A stretch of 64,000 bases of DNA from assembly GCA_029532415.1 (NCBI GenBank), contig JAQOTA010000046.1:496001-560000 (forward strand). Direction: 5' to 3'. Below the pieces are notes generated by a model. It had not been told where the DNA came from and did not search any database. It saw nothing but the letters and a program-made list of their open reading frames with translations. Within the stretch, counting starts at the first letter, position 1. Every line of letters begins with the position of its first letter. Position numbers and translations under genes: made by a program. Origin of the DNA: Marasmius tenuissimus (lineage: Eukaryota > Basidiomycota > Agaricomycetes > Agaricales > Marasmiaceae). Below, piece after piece: positions 13,421 through 25,364 of the stretch.

Positions 13421-15244
13421 TCAGAGCTCCTTCTCGAACGAGTCCTCTTCCTCCATCTCCCTTCTGGACCTGCTCCTCTGCTCTTCAGTAGCGGGATGAA
13501 AAGAGGGAGCGAAGCTTGGCTGAAAAATCTCTGGCCCTTCGGTGTAGCAATTTGTATGGATGTCATGAATGCCATGGGTGCGTAACGTAGAGACTTCGAC
13601 ATTCCCTTTCAGTGTAGCATTAGAACTGTCCGTTGGAAAAACTTTAGAGTCTCTGTGTTTGAGGGGTGGGGGAGGCCCCGGAGGAGGAGACTGGAATGAT
13701 GCAAGTTCGATATGGACTACTACTCCATTAGTAACTGAAGAACCAGCACTCGTGGGGTTTTTGTTGCTCGTGTTGAATCGCAAGGATCCCCGACCGAGAC
13801 AGACTTGGACGAACGATTTGACACCGCGAATGAGCGCCTAGAATGAGGGGGACAATGATGATGAAAGCCGGCTTTGTCAAAAGAGACCTGGCGTACCGGA
13901 TCGGTAGCAGCTGGGAGCCCGTACACGATAATACGTCCACCGTATAGAAAGTCACCTGCCGAGTATGAGTACAATGGGCGATGTTTCGATGAGATAACAT
14001 ACTGAGAAGTAAGAGGTTGTAATCCTTTCGTTCAGCGTCAGTAAGGGTCGAAGTTATGGGAGCACGCGGAGCTCACCGTGGTGTCGTGTATTCCATTTGA
14101 ATTGTATGAATGGAGGATGGTTACAATGCTCAGAAGATTCATCATTGGGTACAATGCTGCTCACATGGTATGCATTAAAGAACGTCGGAGGTGGGACCTC
14201 GCGCGAGAACGTACGCACCCACACGAATAATGACTGACTTGTACCTCGTTGCTTTGATAACTCTTGGGGCGGCACTACGAGTTGTGTGTGAATCCTGAAT
14301 TGTCGAAGTAGTCGTTGGAGTAAAGACCCGTCGAAATTTCAGCTGTTTTGTAAATTGTGACGCATTCAGTATGGTGCCAAAAATGTGGATGTGTAGACTT
14401 ACATTGTGGCTTAGCAAAAAGGCGAGAACGACTACCGAGCAGATAAGCTCTCCGATCACCGTAAAAAACGTCCATGCAACTTGGGTTCCGACCTGTCCAA
14501 CGGTCATTAATCGAGAAAGAAATGTTAATGTAAATTGAGACCCACCCGCCACGCTATACGTTCTCCTCTATTGTGATTGGTGTACCAGCAGTCCTTCTCT
14601 AGGGGATCCCAGCCATACTGGTGCGCGGCGTAAGGTGGGATGATCAATGCGCAAGCAAGCACAGCAGATCCAATCAAATAATACTTCTCCAAGCGCCTTC
14701 CATTCATTCCGTGGACAACGACAAGTCTGGACACGCTATCAGTACAGCTCGACGGCTCGGTCAAAAGAAATCACTTACTGGAGGTTGAGTGCAATGCTGA
14801 ATGTAACAAATCCCGAGAATCGGAGGGTCAACTGCAGCAAGAGTTTTGAACATGTGTAATTCCCGTCCATACTTATGGGCACAGACCTGAAGTATGAAGA
14901 TCGAGAACCCGCAAATGAATCCGGGTCCGGTGCGGGTACCCCCGACAGCAACGGCAATTCCAAAGAGCATACTGCAAGAAGCGTTGGTGAGAGAGGTGGG
15001 ATATGAATTCGAAGAGACCTTACTTAGCGAACACGACCCAGATTACGGCCCGAAAACTGACGCGGTCGAGATGAATGCGAGATCGAGGGTGAGCCCAAAC
15101 TAAAGCCGTAACCACAAGGACAATGAAGGAGACTCCTGCGCCGACAGCCGAAGGCACAACCCGTAAGTTGTTGCTACAAGCGTATAGAATCAGTGCTCGC
15201 AACTGGAAAGATTCCAGGGGGTTGACTCACAAGATCACTGACAT
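13421..15244 (-). CDS. Seven-transmembrane G-protein-coupled receptor
   Basis: Ten exons join in frame to 432 residues: 15244-15231, 15173-15024, 14971-14887, 14831-14779, 14726-14546, 14492-14403, 14342-14219, 14156-14077, 14001-13897 and 13837-13421. Seven hydrophobic helices are visible: TM1 VGAGVSFIVLVVTALVW, TM2 around VIWVVFANMLFGIAVAV, TM3 around FSGFVTFSIALNLQ, TM4 YYLIGSAVLACALIIPP, TM5 around AWTFFTVIGELICSVVVL, TM6 around VALYPMMNLLSIVTIL and TM7 around IIVYGLPAATDP. The loop before TM5 carries YGWDPLEKDCWYTN and the third-helix end reads VVVHGMNGR, both typical of an agaricomycete receptor family related to cAMP-receptor-like proteins. The C-terminal tail is Pro-rich, then acidic/basic. 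It should act at the plasma membrane and couple to heterotrimeric G proteins; ligand unknown. The frame is open upstream of the ATG at 15244 (FTQIPADLAFEFTQE), so a further 5-prime exon is likely. Exon 9 (YVISSKHRPLYSYSA) is the weakest join. Confidence 0.82.
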
Positions 15245-16100
15245 CTCCTGGGTGAATTCAAACGCCAGGTCTGCTGGGATTTGAGTGAATTGGGGGAATG
15301 GGCTACCCCTCTTTTTAAGTAACTTAAATCAATGGAGTAATCCCGCATCGTCCGTGATTATGTATGATGCACCGGATAAGCCGCCGAAGCGAAGATTGCT
15401 GTCTCCACCTAACATGAATTGCACTAGAAGCCTTTTGAGTCAGTATTTTTTCTTTTCTACAAAAGAGTGTATTTGCCCAGTGTTATACGGATTTGGTACG
15501 GACGGGTCGGAGCTGTGAATAGACAAGCGAGAACGTGAGATTTCATCAGAATTTAACGAATATTCACAACTGTATGGGTACCTCATAAGCGGGGAACACG
15601 ATCGGCGCAACAGAACACTCCCATAACTTGTATGGGCAAGCAAATGTTGCGGCCCTGCCAGCCAGTACTCGTTTTTGTAGCATCCGGAAGGTTTAATGAC
15701 TCACAGAGGGCCCCTGCGGAAGCTGCAGAAAAAAAGATTATGAGGCGCCCGTGAAATTGGGCGGGTGGACAAAGTGGAGGACCAAATAGACGGGCCAAAT
15801 CCCGTATAACACCCAGCAAATACACTCTAAATAAGCCTATCGCTGTCCGAGTTCAGCATTACTGAATGCTGTTTTGGTTCTGCGGTTCTCGAGCTAGATC
15901 CAAGATAGCCAGAAGTTGCTAGCCTGCATGCTGGTATACTCTCGGTATCGGAAGGTGGAAACCAGGTGTATGTTGCATCTGGGGAATGCGTGTCCCCAGA
16001 AGGTCGCAGTATTTGATTGCTTGAGTCACAACTTATCAACAATATGATGGTGGTGTCAGGAATTGTAAACATCTCGAGGAGCTGATGCGAACATTAGGGC
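15245..16100 (-). other. Unassigned open stretches upstream of the receptor
   Basis: Minus-strand reading gives short protein-like pieces, for example GGDSNLRFGGLSGASYI near 15345-15410 and SDPSVPNPYNTGQIHSF near 15455-15510, with an acceptor-like CACAG before the latter. They could be exons of a small unknown gene or missing 5-prime exons of the receptor. I cannot link them in one frame and do not recognise a family. Confidence 0.25.
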
Positions 16101-17830
16101 ACATTCGCAAATCACTCCCAGATGCGAACGAAATCTCGGACCTTTCCGAGGGGGCTGGGAAAGGGCTGGAAAGTCGATGACGTCGCTGAAAAGCTCAAAC
16201 CAGTTAGCCATGACGTAGACTTTCTCTCGGATTTCTCTGAGCTGGGCTAAACTCGGAGAGCATTTGCGAATATGCCCTATTCCTTGCTAAATTGGGTCAG
16301 TGGGGTCAATCTACTCCAAGGTACGTTGGCAGATGATTGTGGCAGAAACACCTCGGAAAGTGGGCGCTTACTGGTTTTACAGCAAAATTGTAGCTGAAAA
16401 ACATTGGTTTTGGCACCTGCGAGCCAGAATGAATTGGCCGCGCCTTATTTACCCTTAGACAAGCTAGAGTAGGGTATCTGGGACGCGTAGGAGATAAAGT
16501 AGGCTAAGGTATACCAGGTTGCCCTTGTCATGAGGGGAAACCAAGTTTCGGCGGAGAATTCTACCGCCCCAGGAATTTTGCTAGGCAGAATTATTCTGCC
16601 GTCTCCTGTACCGTTTCAAGCAAGTTTCAAGACATTCGTCAGGGGCCGTGACCTGTGACTAAAAGTCCCACTCGTTGGTTTCGACAGGAAGGTCAGTCCG
16701 CCATGACCGACGGTGGCCGCTGAGTCCGTCGTTTGAGCTATTTCTGGGCCGAATTCAGGTCTAAACCTCCGAATTCTTTTAATAGTCGGGCCTGGGAGGT
16801 GTGACAGGCTTTGACATTTCACCACATTTGGGTCCCCTGTGATGCGTGACCCAACGATCTTCTCGAAATGGTACAGTACGCTCATTTGATTGCAACAACC
16901 GCAATAATTGTTTGAGTTGCAACTGGCATTTGTCTGTCAATTGATAGACCGGAAGGTCTAATCAGACATTTATAAGGAAAGCAAATATGAGTGTGTGATC
17001 CATCATGGGGGTTATTGCCGCCCACCCACCCAAGTCGACTCTATCGCCCGAATAAGAGTTCCAGTACCACATCCCGATTGTGGGGTCAATCTGGTAAGAT
17101 TGCGGGAGCATGAGAGCACCACAGAATGTGATCTGAGGTGGGGCCACCCCATATGAACATACACCCGGAGCTGTACGTGCGTTCTATCTATTTCGGTGGG
17201 CTTACCGATGATTTGGGTGGTTCAACCTGGAAATTGCTTTCTGCCCTTGAGTTCGAGTCGTACAGTTTTCCGATACCGACAACTTGGAATATGATCTGAT
17301 CTGAATGTACGGGCTTTGGGATGGAAATTTTGGAAATGGCAATATGATGAAAATAAATGGCTAAACAAAAAAGGATAGGAACTCAGGTAGTTTCAACTGG
17401 TTCAGTCGAATAAAATGCGTTTTCCGTTGGTTGCAAATGTACTATGTCCTCTGAGGCCTCTTGTTGGTGGAATGACGTCGAGATTCGTCGAGATCTGTCG
17501 ATGTTCGACGATGTTTGACCTTGCTCGGAACCATTTCATCCGAGTCTCACGGCGGATGACTTAATCCGAGCACTATCTCGAAGGCATTGAAACCGGACTT
17601 GATAGAGCGCTGATGTGGACCTCCGTCCAGTCTTAGAGGAGATTAAGAAAGGCTATTTCACCAATGCTAACTGACTGCTGCAGTAGTCTGTGCAATAATA
17701 TATGGGGACTACAAACGGACTTCTGATCTCCCAGACATTTGATAGTGAGCATCAATGTTCGCTTGCCGAATCAGTTTAGACCTATACAAATGTCACTCGC
17801 GGGCTACAGGAAGATATACGTAGCGCTTTA
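16101..17830. other. Gene-poor stretch
   Basis: Only scattered short frames under 90 codons occur here. No splice-consistent gene, RNA gene or transposase motif was seen. Confidence 0.4.
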
Positions 17831-17839
17831 AGTAGCCCC

Positions 17840-18800
17840 AGAGTCAAGGGCTGGGTAGTTAGGTCGATCTGCCTACTGAGAGTAGGCAAGTAGGTAGCCA
17901 GCAGGTGCCATGCAGCCCTTCAATCAACCTTCAGAGCAGATTGGTACTTGAAGCTCTGGAATAGTCAGCGAGCTGCAAGCGTCACCCGTCAAGCTTCAGT
18001 CAGAGTCAGCCTTTTTACAGCCGGTGGGTTCGAGCCAGCAAGAGGTGATGAGCGCTGAGCCTTGCGTAGTGATTATTGATTGCAAAATAAGGAACATCAA
18101 TAGTGATACACATTGTTTTTGATACATTGGCACAACAGCGCTCAACATATATCTGGCGGTAATGGCAATGTTGACTCTCGAGCAGTCAATGGTCTCCTGG
18201 GCTGATCAGAGTTTCTAAGACCTGGTGCTGGACCCGTTCCAAGCACATTGTGTGGACAGTGTCGAGGCTCGAGAAATAAATCAGCGAGTGGCTGCTTAAT
18301 GGGTCTCTGTTGGCTCTATTGAAGTCGCAAGAGACAAAAGGTGACAATAAAGAGCCTACTTGAATGTCAGAAGTGTAGAGAAAAGTGTGAGGATCCAACT
18401 TGGCATTTTCTGAGATAACTCTTGTCCGTCGCTAAAGACCTAAAGGCGAGACCACAGGCTAGGGATGTACGTGAACCTACACATGTCTACACGAAAAGCC
18501 GCGCCGAAGATGAGTCTTGAGACAGTTCACAGAGAGCGCGGTCATTGTGCGGGTGTTTATACCAGTATCTCTTCCTAACATTCATAGATCTTGCTTTTGT
18601 TGAACGAGATTCTGGCCTCACCACGCCGTCGGGACCAAAATTGAGGCCGGTCTGTATTGTATAATCTACTATATTGATTCCTGCTATCTGTGACGAGTAT
18701 TCTCCAGGTGGAAAACAGGCGGTGGGCTGGCACACCTAGCCGCCTCCCTACCTACTCTCAGTAGGCAGATCAACCTGTCTACCCAGGTCCTGCCTCCGGG
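17840..18800. mobile_element. Inverted-repeat element, probably non-autonomous DNA transposon
   Basis: An imperfect inverted repeat bounds about 0.95 kb. The left end near 17852-17893 contains GATCTGCCTACTGAGAGTAG, and the right end near 18745-18785 carries its reverse complement; similarity extends outward and inward to about 70-90 nt (GGGTAGxxAGGTxGATCTGCC and GGTAGCCAGCAGG / GGAGGCGGCTAGG). The interior has only short frames (minus 18186-18398 and 18487-18735) and no transposase motif. I could not fix a target-site duplication, so the outer edges are approximate. Confidence 0.6.
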
Positions 18801-19237
18801 TATAGTTTCTCGAGACAGTACTATGAAAAATCGTGCAAATCTTAACAACTGGCTCTAGCGTAACTCGAGTATACATGTCTCCGCAAAGTCCCAAGCTTGA
18901 ATCAGCTCCAGACCAACCTTCGCGCTGGAAATGAACGTATTTAGCCTACTGAAGGTGACATTGATGACTTCGGATGGATCAAAGTGTCACATACTCCTCA
19001 CATGTTCTCTCGTAGTCGGTAAACATTGCTAGCATGTTCTGCTGACTGCCAGTACAATGAGAGCGCTCGCGATGAGTGGAACCTTATTCACGATGTCCTG
19101 GTTGTAATGCCGAAGGTACAATAAATAGTCAGCGTAGCTTGAGCGTAGCCGTACCGTAAGACAAGTACCGAACATACCTCCTTAATCCCTACTGCATTTG
19201 AAGAGTTGTCAGTGCTACTTCCAAGTGTCATAATCTC
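18801..19237. other. Intergenic, no gene seen
   Basis: No frame or motif of note between the inverted-repeat element and the left edge of the segmental duplication. Confidence 0.4.
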
Positions 19238-19478
19238 GGCCATCCCTCGCACTCCTACTAGTTACAGATCACCTCCTACATGTCTCCGCTCTCAAGTATG
19301 CTACAAGTTTTATAGTTATTTCATATCAGTATATTAGCTCTCTCTCTTTGTACGTAGTCCCTAGTCCAATCATCTCTTCCCTCCATTGATTCTCCGTTCT
19401 CATTTGAGTTGGCCTTTGCCGAAGTCATGGCTATTCCGTCTCGCGGCAAGCCTTGGCCCTCACACTAGTAGATATAAT

Positions 19479-20060
19479 TTAGAACAATTTTGTCTTCGAA
19501 GTGCGGTGAGTTGGGTACTGACAGATTTCGGGTGATGACTTATGGATAAGTAAACGGCTTTGCGATGTCATAGCTGCCTGAGAGTGTCGAGTGATTTCCT
19601 CGTAAGTGAATCGGCTCCTCTTGGCAATTCGTTCGAGGATGGGTATGTTATTGTTCTGGCCTTCATTGGGAGGGGTATTTGAGGTGGTTGTGCCTATTCT
19701 ATTGTGAATCAGTGCGCTGAACTGCCTCAGCCGATTCCTCACAGATACCGGGGAGTAGATTTGACCGAAAGAAGCGCCTCCAAGTAATCGGTACAAGAAT
19801 GCCGATAAGCCGGTGTGGGAGAGTGCGACTGCGGTTCTCACGATTCAAGGTTGTTTTCGCTCCGCCATCATGCCCTTGACCTCGCCAGTTGCAAACATCA
19901 CTGCGGTTTCAAAAACATATAAAGACACCGGGTCCATAAGAGTAATTAGCGCTGCAAATTGGAGAGAAATCCACCTCGTCTCTCCCAAACATCCTCGTTG
20001 GCAGCTTACTCCCTTCTTTCGCAGCCCACAAAGCCACGAACGAGTTGTGGCTGACAACTG
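19479..20060 (-). other. Repeated coding-like fragment upstream of the 20102 gene
   Basis: On the minus strand 19.59-19.68 kb reads IPILERIAKRSRFTYEEITRH. Related fragments occur near 30.72, 45.90 and 46.69 kb, so this is a small dispersed repeat with a once-coding look. It may be the C-terminal remnant of a lost gene; the family was not recognised. Plus strand 19980-20060 contains a hydrophobic stretch (LPNILVGSLLPSFAAHK) that could be an upstream signal-peptide exon of the next gene, but the phase does not fit cleanly. Confidence 0.3.
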
Positions 20061-20101
20061 GACCACTAGAGGTATACGAATAGACATACTGGAGCCTCCC
20101 A

Positions 20102-21047
20102 ATGAGCCCAAGCACAATTCGTGTTTTTAGCTCTAAGTCAGAGTCGGAATCTGAATCGGAACATCACCGTCACACTGGGGCAATCGTTGGAGGTGTCGTT
20201 GGAGGCGTCGTTGGCCTGGCTCTTTTAGCCGCAATGCTTGTTTGGGGGTATCGAAGACGTCAGAAGAAGAGGAAGGCAAAGAAGTTCGATGGGAATTTCG
20301 ATCGGGATAAGGTTGTTCAAGGTCGAGTTCGGACTATAAGGCCGAGGGTATTCGGAAGTCGTGCGTAATCTTTTTCAGTGATCTTCCCCCTTCGAGGTTT
20401 TCTATACCACAGGCAGATTAGCATACTGATACTTGTCTCGTCAACAGGACTTCACAAAAGTCAACCCTCCGGGGCTCGATCACTCTCCGACATCGAGGCC
20501 GCTCATGAGGACGAGGATGATGAGACGGGAGGACGAATAGCTGGGACATCTGTAGGTGGAGGGGTTATCTCGCCGTACTCCCTATTCAAACCGGACGAGG
20601 GAGACATTAAAGTGGGTTTCATTGGATATTGATTTCGTCACCCTAGTGTCTAAACGTAACACCATCATCACCTTTTAGCGTCCCCTTGCATCCGTGGGCC
20701 ATCCGAAATCGTTGAAAACCAAGGTGGTTGATTTTGAGGACCGACAGAACGAGAAACCCCACGAAACTAAGCATCAATACGACCCGTCCTCCGCAGCGCT
20801 AGCGAAGGAAGGGGAAATATCCACGCCAGTCGCCGGTCGTAGCTCGATATCCCACACTCACCGGTTATCTGTGTCCAACCCCGATCCCGGCGTAGAAGAT
20901 ATCCCACGTTCCGGAGAGAAACGCAGCCTTCAGGTAGCAGAGAATGCCGGAGGCATTAATGACACGGAGAACCCACCAGCGTACGATACCCTAGTCGGTG
21001 AGGGTCAAAGAACAACAAATGTCTCGGGAGGTGAGGGAAAGACGTAA
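20102..21047 (+). CDS. Single-pass membrane protein with PPxY tail (A1)
   Basis: Three exons (20102-20360, 20448-20611, 20679-21047) join in frame to 263 residues. A short acidic/Ser ectodomain (SKSESESESEHHRH) precedes a glycine-zipper TM (GAIVGGVVGGVVGLALLAAM), then a polybasic stop-transfer RRRQKKRKAKK. The cytosolic tail is polar and ends near NPPAYDTLVG, a PPxY motif that WW-domain proteins such as Rsp5 bind. The nearest relative is 47195-48179 in copy B, with identical intron positions. The ATG at 20102 follows an in-frame stop, so the model starts here. A spliced upstream exon carrying a signal peptide cannot be excluded, because without one the ectodomain is only about 26 residues. 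Function unknown; surface sensor or adaptor is an inference. Confidence 0.72.
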
Positions 21048-22419
21048 CGAGACGCCAATGGCAGCAAGATGTTCGAACTTTGCCGTATGACATCGAGACA
21101 GTGAATGAGACGGTGAGGGACTTGTGAAGGACTATCGACTAGGTTGCAATTTGAACAAGGACCTTTAGTATGATGTACGAGTTTCCGCCACCAATATATA
21201 AATTGATCGGTTTACCGGGCTTCGCTGCTTTCGATATGGGTAGTTGTACCAGAACCTATCTGTGGACGACCTCTGGAATATCGACCGTTGCATCATCGTC
21301 TCTGGGGCCGTGAAGACTGAGGCTTGAGCGTGTATGTTCTCCATCGCTGCGACGCATACTGCAAGATATGACTCATTTGAATTTGCGAATCCCCATCTCA
21401 GCTTCGCTATGGTTGTCGCTATGTTCATAAACATGATTCCTGGCAGCTGTGACATCACCTCAATCTTCTTCCAGTGGTCGAATGTCACAATAGTGTCAAG
21501 TGCTATTTTCGACGACTTGCTATTGATTCTCTGGGTCTGCCCGATCTGTCTACTAAATGTCAGTATCGTTCCACCTACCGTTACTAGCACGACCTCACCA
21601 TATACAGTGGGAACCACTCTTAACTTCCATCAGCTTCGTTCACGTCTGGCATCGAAGTTAAGAAGCCTCTATCATCCACGATCATCACTCGTAAGATTCA
21701 TGTTCCAACGTGGCTTTCCCAGTCGAGTTGAAAGGCTGAAACAATTACACGTAATGGTGCCGCTTTGTCAAATCGATATGGGGTGGTTTGAAGTCTGCTT
21801 CATCGCCTCATGAGAGCGAGACCATTGTAACCTGTGCTACCTGATTACGATTTCATCATATGGAACAACTCAAGACTGCTGGTGATTCAATAGGACAGAA
21901 TGCAAGACCTCGGGCATACGCATGGTTGAAGTTAGACCGGTGTGTGAGGCTCGGTCTACCATTACGACTAATTCTAGTCATTAATCAATCGTGCTGATAA
22001 TCGAAAAGTTCAGAGAGGGTTCAGTTCAGTCGAGTATACTTACAGTTGATAACTCAAATAACAATTAGCGCTGGGTGTCTTGACACCCGACTCAAGAGTC
22101 GAGAGGTCGTTCGTCTCACAACTAGAGCAGCGGTAATGGGTAGTTGCGCTCATGGCCCGGATCATGCTTTCGATCAAGGTGTGAAGCACCGATCACCTCC
22201 CGAGTCTACACAGGTACTACCTTGATTAGGATGCGGAAATGCTTGATCGGAATGATGCTCAGGTTGTGATGGTAACTGGATGAATTACCTGCTCATGTAC
22301 ACTGGGCTGTGAGAAGTGTCGCCCAAGTAATAGGTATAATACCTTCCGCTCGAGACAGTGTCATCTCATCTGCCCATTCGCTCTATCGCACCGAAACCAA
22401 GCCAAAGCAAGCGAACGCG
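21048..22419. other. Decayed block shared by both duplication copies
   Basis: 21170-21820 is conserved with 48295-48835 but frames are broken on both strands in both copies. Plus-strand pieces such as LPGFAAFD, SSAIFDDLLLILW and the shared FDDLL suggest the relic of a multi-pass membrane protein. The longest minus-strand frame (21165-21617) is not preserved in copy B, so it is not taken as a gene. 21.9-22.4 kb is the leader region repeated upstream of 24430 and 49607. Confidence 0.35.
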
Positions 22420-23493
22420 ATGCATAGCCGTAAACTAATGTAGAGTGGCTCATTCCGCTCGCAGTAATCATACCAATGACACTCTGTTTTCCTCAGATAT
22501 ACAACGCTCATCTTCTTAATCTCCGTTCTCGACAGGGTGGCCCGAGCCAAGTTCTACATTGACCCAACAGCGATGCTTTCCCAGACTATTACAGTGTCGC
22601 AACCTAAAACTGTAGCTTGGAGCCGTGATGGATACACAGAACCCATTGACTTCATGCTATTATATCTGGATCAGAGTTCGCGACCGACCGCGACTCAGAT
22701 ACTCGCCATTGACACCGTACGACCAATCGGATCTGATAGTTTGATGCACGGAACGGTCACGTTTACCCCTACAGCTCCTGGGTAAGTCTCTGACGCGTTA
22801 ATTTCTTCTCCACGAGCGACTGATTTGATTTAGTAACGTTGAGTTTCGTGCCTCGAAGCTCGTATACACCCATGACAAGGCCGGGTATGGTGTTCAGCTT
22901 GGCGAACTTTCCGAGGCACGAGTCGTTGATCTACCAAATTTTCTTTTTAGCTCAACTACAACTGCTGGTAGAGGAGGTCACTTAGCCACAATGCTCGTGG
23001 CAGCTGCAGTATCTCCTCCGCCCTCTTCTGATCAGGGCTCGCTCCCTACGTAAGCGCTAATCTGATCTTCATACTTTATTTGACTTGCTTCTCGGAAACA
23101 AGCACAACTACCGTCACTACGACGGCCTCGTCATCCGTAATAACCTCCTCAAACCCTTCTCAGCCCCATTCGAATCCCATGGGACCAATACTAGGAGCCA
23201 TATTTGCTTCTCTAGCATTCTTAGGACTCGTTTCATCTACCATCTTTTTTATCCGTCAACGTTGGAGGAAAAGAAACGTCCCTCCGAAAGTGGTGGACAG
23301 CGAGTGGGCGGTGGAACCCTATACTACAGTGTTTCCCTCGATTCCAAAACGACAAAAGCGCAAACGTGATCAGAAAAATCACGATGTTGATCACGCTTCA
23401 GCCCACGAGCCATCCAGGACCGAAACTGAAGGTAGTTTGGACCTTAGCGTTAGCGATCCCCCACCGACGTATCGTACATTGGTACATCAATAG
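22420..23493 (+). CDS. Single-pass membrane protein with W-S-R ectodomain and PPxY tail (A2)
   Basis: Five exons join in frame to 281 residues: 22420-22439, 22497-22781, 22834-22884, 22951-23049 and 23103-23493. The 20-nt first exon encodes MHSRKL and the intron falls inside the signal peptide (then YTTLIFLISVLDRVARA). The ectodomain has a beta-sandwich look with conserved QTITVSQPKTVAWSRDGYTE and HGTVTFTPTAPG. A Thr/Ser stalk follows, then TM (GPILGAIFASLAFLGLVSS) and a basic juxtamembrane RQRWRKR. The tail ends DPPPTYRTLVHQ with a PPxY motif. The last intron uses an AAG acceptor that is conserved in all three closest copies. Tandem neighbour 24430 and copy-B gene 49607 are its closest relatives. 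Plasma-membrane location follows from the signal peptide and TM; ligand and pathway unknown. Confidence 0.78.
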
Positions 23494-24429
23494 GTTGTTT
23501 CTCGGGTGTGCTCTCCTCGACGATTGTTCTGTCTTGGCATTGTGTAAGGTACACAGAGGTTTGGAAACCCGTCATGTCTTGTCTCCGGTCTAAATGCCCT
23601 CGAAGGGTTATGATCCTTAATAATTTTGACAGTCGTATTATATGCGGTATCCCCGGTGGCCCAGCGAGCATGTTCCAATTTTGTTCCATTGAGGAGGGAT
23701 CCAAAAAGCTACGTGGGAGGTACACTTATCCCAGCAGCCTCTTAGTATCGGGCCACATTTACACCCACACAGATATGTCTCCTTACACGTATGCGTCATC
23801 AAAAAACAAATTGATTATGAGCGAGTTTCCTCGGGTGGGCTTTGGGTCGCGAGAGGATTATCCCTGAGCAGAATGGCTATAGTGTCAGACAAAATGCAAG
23901 ACCTCAGGCATCCACATGTTTAAAGAAGTTAGACTGGTAACTGAGGCTCGGTCTATCATTGCGGAAATCTAGTCATAAATCAATCGTGCTGAATTTCCAT
24001 CCCTCTTACAGACAAGTTCAGAGAGGGGTTGGGTTCAGTCGAGTATACTTACAGCCGATAATTTAATTAAATGACAATTCGCGCTGGGTGTTTCGTGGCT
24101 CGGCTCAAGAGTCAAGAGGTCGTTCGTCTCACAAGTAGACCAACGGCAATAGGTACTTGCGTTTATGGTCCGGATCATGCTTTTGATCGAGATGTGAAGC
24201 ACCTATCACCTCCCGAGCCTACACAGGCATTATTTTGATCAGGATGTAGAAATGTTTGATCGGAATGATAATCACGTAATGCTTGTGATGGTAATCAGAT
24301 GAGCTCCCTGGTCATATACACTGGGCTGTGGGAAGTGTCGCACTAGCGACAGGTATAATACCTTCTGCTCAAAATACCGTGTCGTTTCCTCTGCCCATTC
24401 GCTTTATCGCGCCGTAGCAGTCGAACACA
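23494..24429. repeat. Spacer of the tandem duplication
   Basis: Two units of about 2.0 kb lie head to tail, starting near 21.90 kb and 23.89 kb (ATGCAAGACCTC... in both). This spacer holds the 3-prime part of unit 1 and the leader of unit 2, including repeated GGATCATGCTTT and AGAGGTCGTTCGTCTCACAA. No separate gene seen. Confidence 0.6.
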
Positions 24430-25364
24430 ATGCATGGTCGTAAGCTGATGTATCAGTCGCTCTCCCCGCTCGCAGAAGCTGCACTGATAAATCTCTGTGT
24501 TCTATTGTTCGCAGGTTTACAACATTTGCCTTCTTAATCTCTGTTATTGACAGGATGGCCGGAGCAAGGATCTACATCGACCCAACGGCGAAGCTTCCCC
24601 AAACTATTACAATCTCGCAACCCAAAGCCATAGTTTGGAGCCGTGATGGATACACAGAACCCTTTGATTCTATGCTATTATATCTGGGTCAAAGTTCCCG
24701 ACCGACCGCGACTCAAATACTCGCCGCCGACGTCGTACGGCCAATCGGATCTGATGGTATGATGCACGGAACGGTCACTTTCACAGCTACAGCTCCTGGG
24801 TAAGTTTCTTACGAGTTGTAGGCGGCCACCTAGCCATGATGCTCGTGGCAGCTGCAGAACTTCCTCAGCCTTCTTCGGGTCAGAAATCGCCTCCTGGGTA
24901 AGTGTTCATCTATTCAACATCCATTTTCATATCATATTTGACCTTCCATCTCGATGTCAAGTATCATACCAAGCACAACTACCGTCACTACCACGGACTC
25001 GTCATCCGTAATAACTTCCTCAAACCCTTCTCAGCCCCGTCCGAGTCCCATGGGACCAATACTAGGAGCCATATTTGCTTCTTTAGCATTCTTAGGACTC
25101 GCATCATCGACCATATTCTTTATCCGTCGACGGCGGAGGAAGGGAAAAGCCACTCCAAAAGAGGCGCACAGCGAGTGGGCAGTGGAACCCTTCACTACAG
25201 TATTTCCCTCGATTCCAAAACGACAAAAGCGTAAGAGTGATGAAGGAGATCACGATCTAAATCGCGCTCCAGCTCACAGGCGATCCACGACTGGATCCGA
25301 AACTGAAGGAACCTCAGACCTTAGTGATCCTCCGCCTACGTATCGTACATTGGTACATAAATAG
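24430..25364 (+). pseudogene. Tandem copy of the W-S-R membrane protein with internal deletion (A3)
   Basis: The tiny first exon (24430-24449, MHGRKL), signal/ectodomain exon (24515-24799, with PKAIVWSRDGYTEP) and the TM/tail exon (about 24973-25364, ending DPPPTYRTLVHK) are intact. Relative to 22420 and 49607, the 51-nt exon and most of its flanking introns are missing: only about 22 nt (24800-24821) separate the donor GTAAGT from the next conserved coding block (HLAMMLVAAA). That is shorter than any known spliceosomal intron, and even its removal leaves the next block out of frame; unspliced reading stops at once. I therefore call it a pseudogene, although the tail region looks well preserved and decay must be recent. 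Confidence 0.6.

Noticed and set aside
21165..21617. 150-codon minus-strand frame in duplication copy A
   Set aside because: The matching region of copy B is broken on that strand, so the frame is not conserved.
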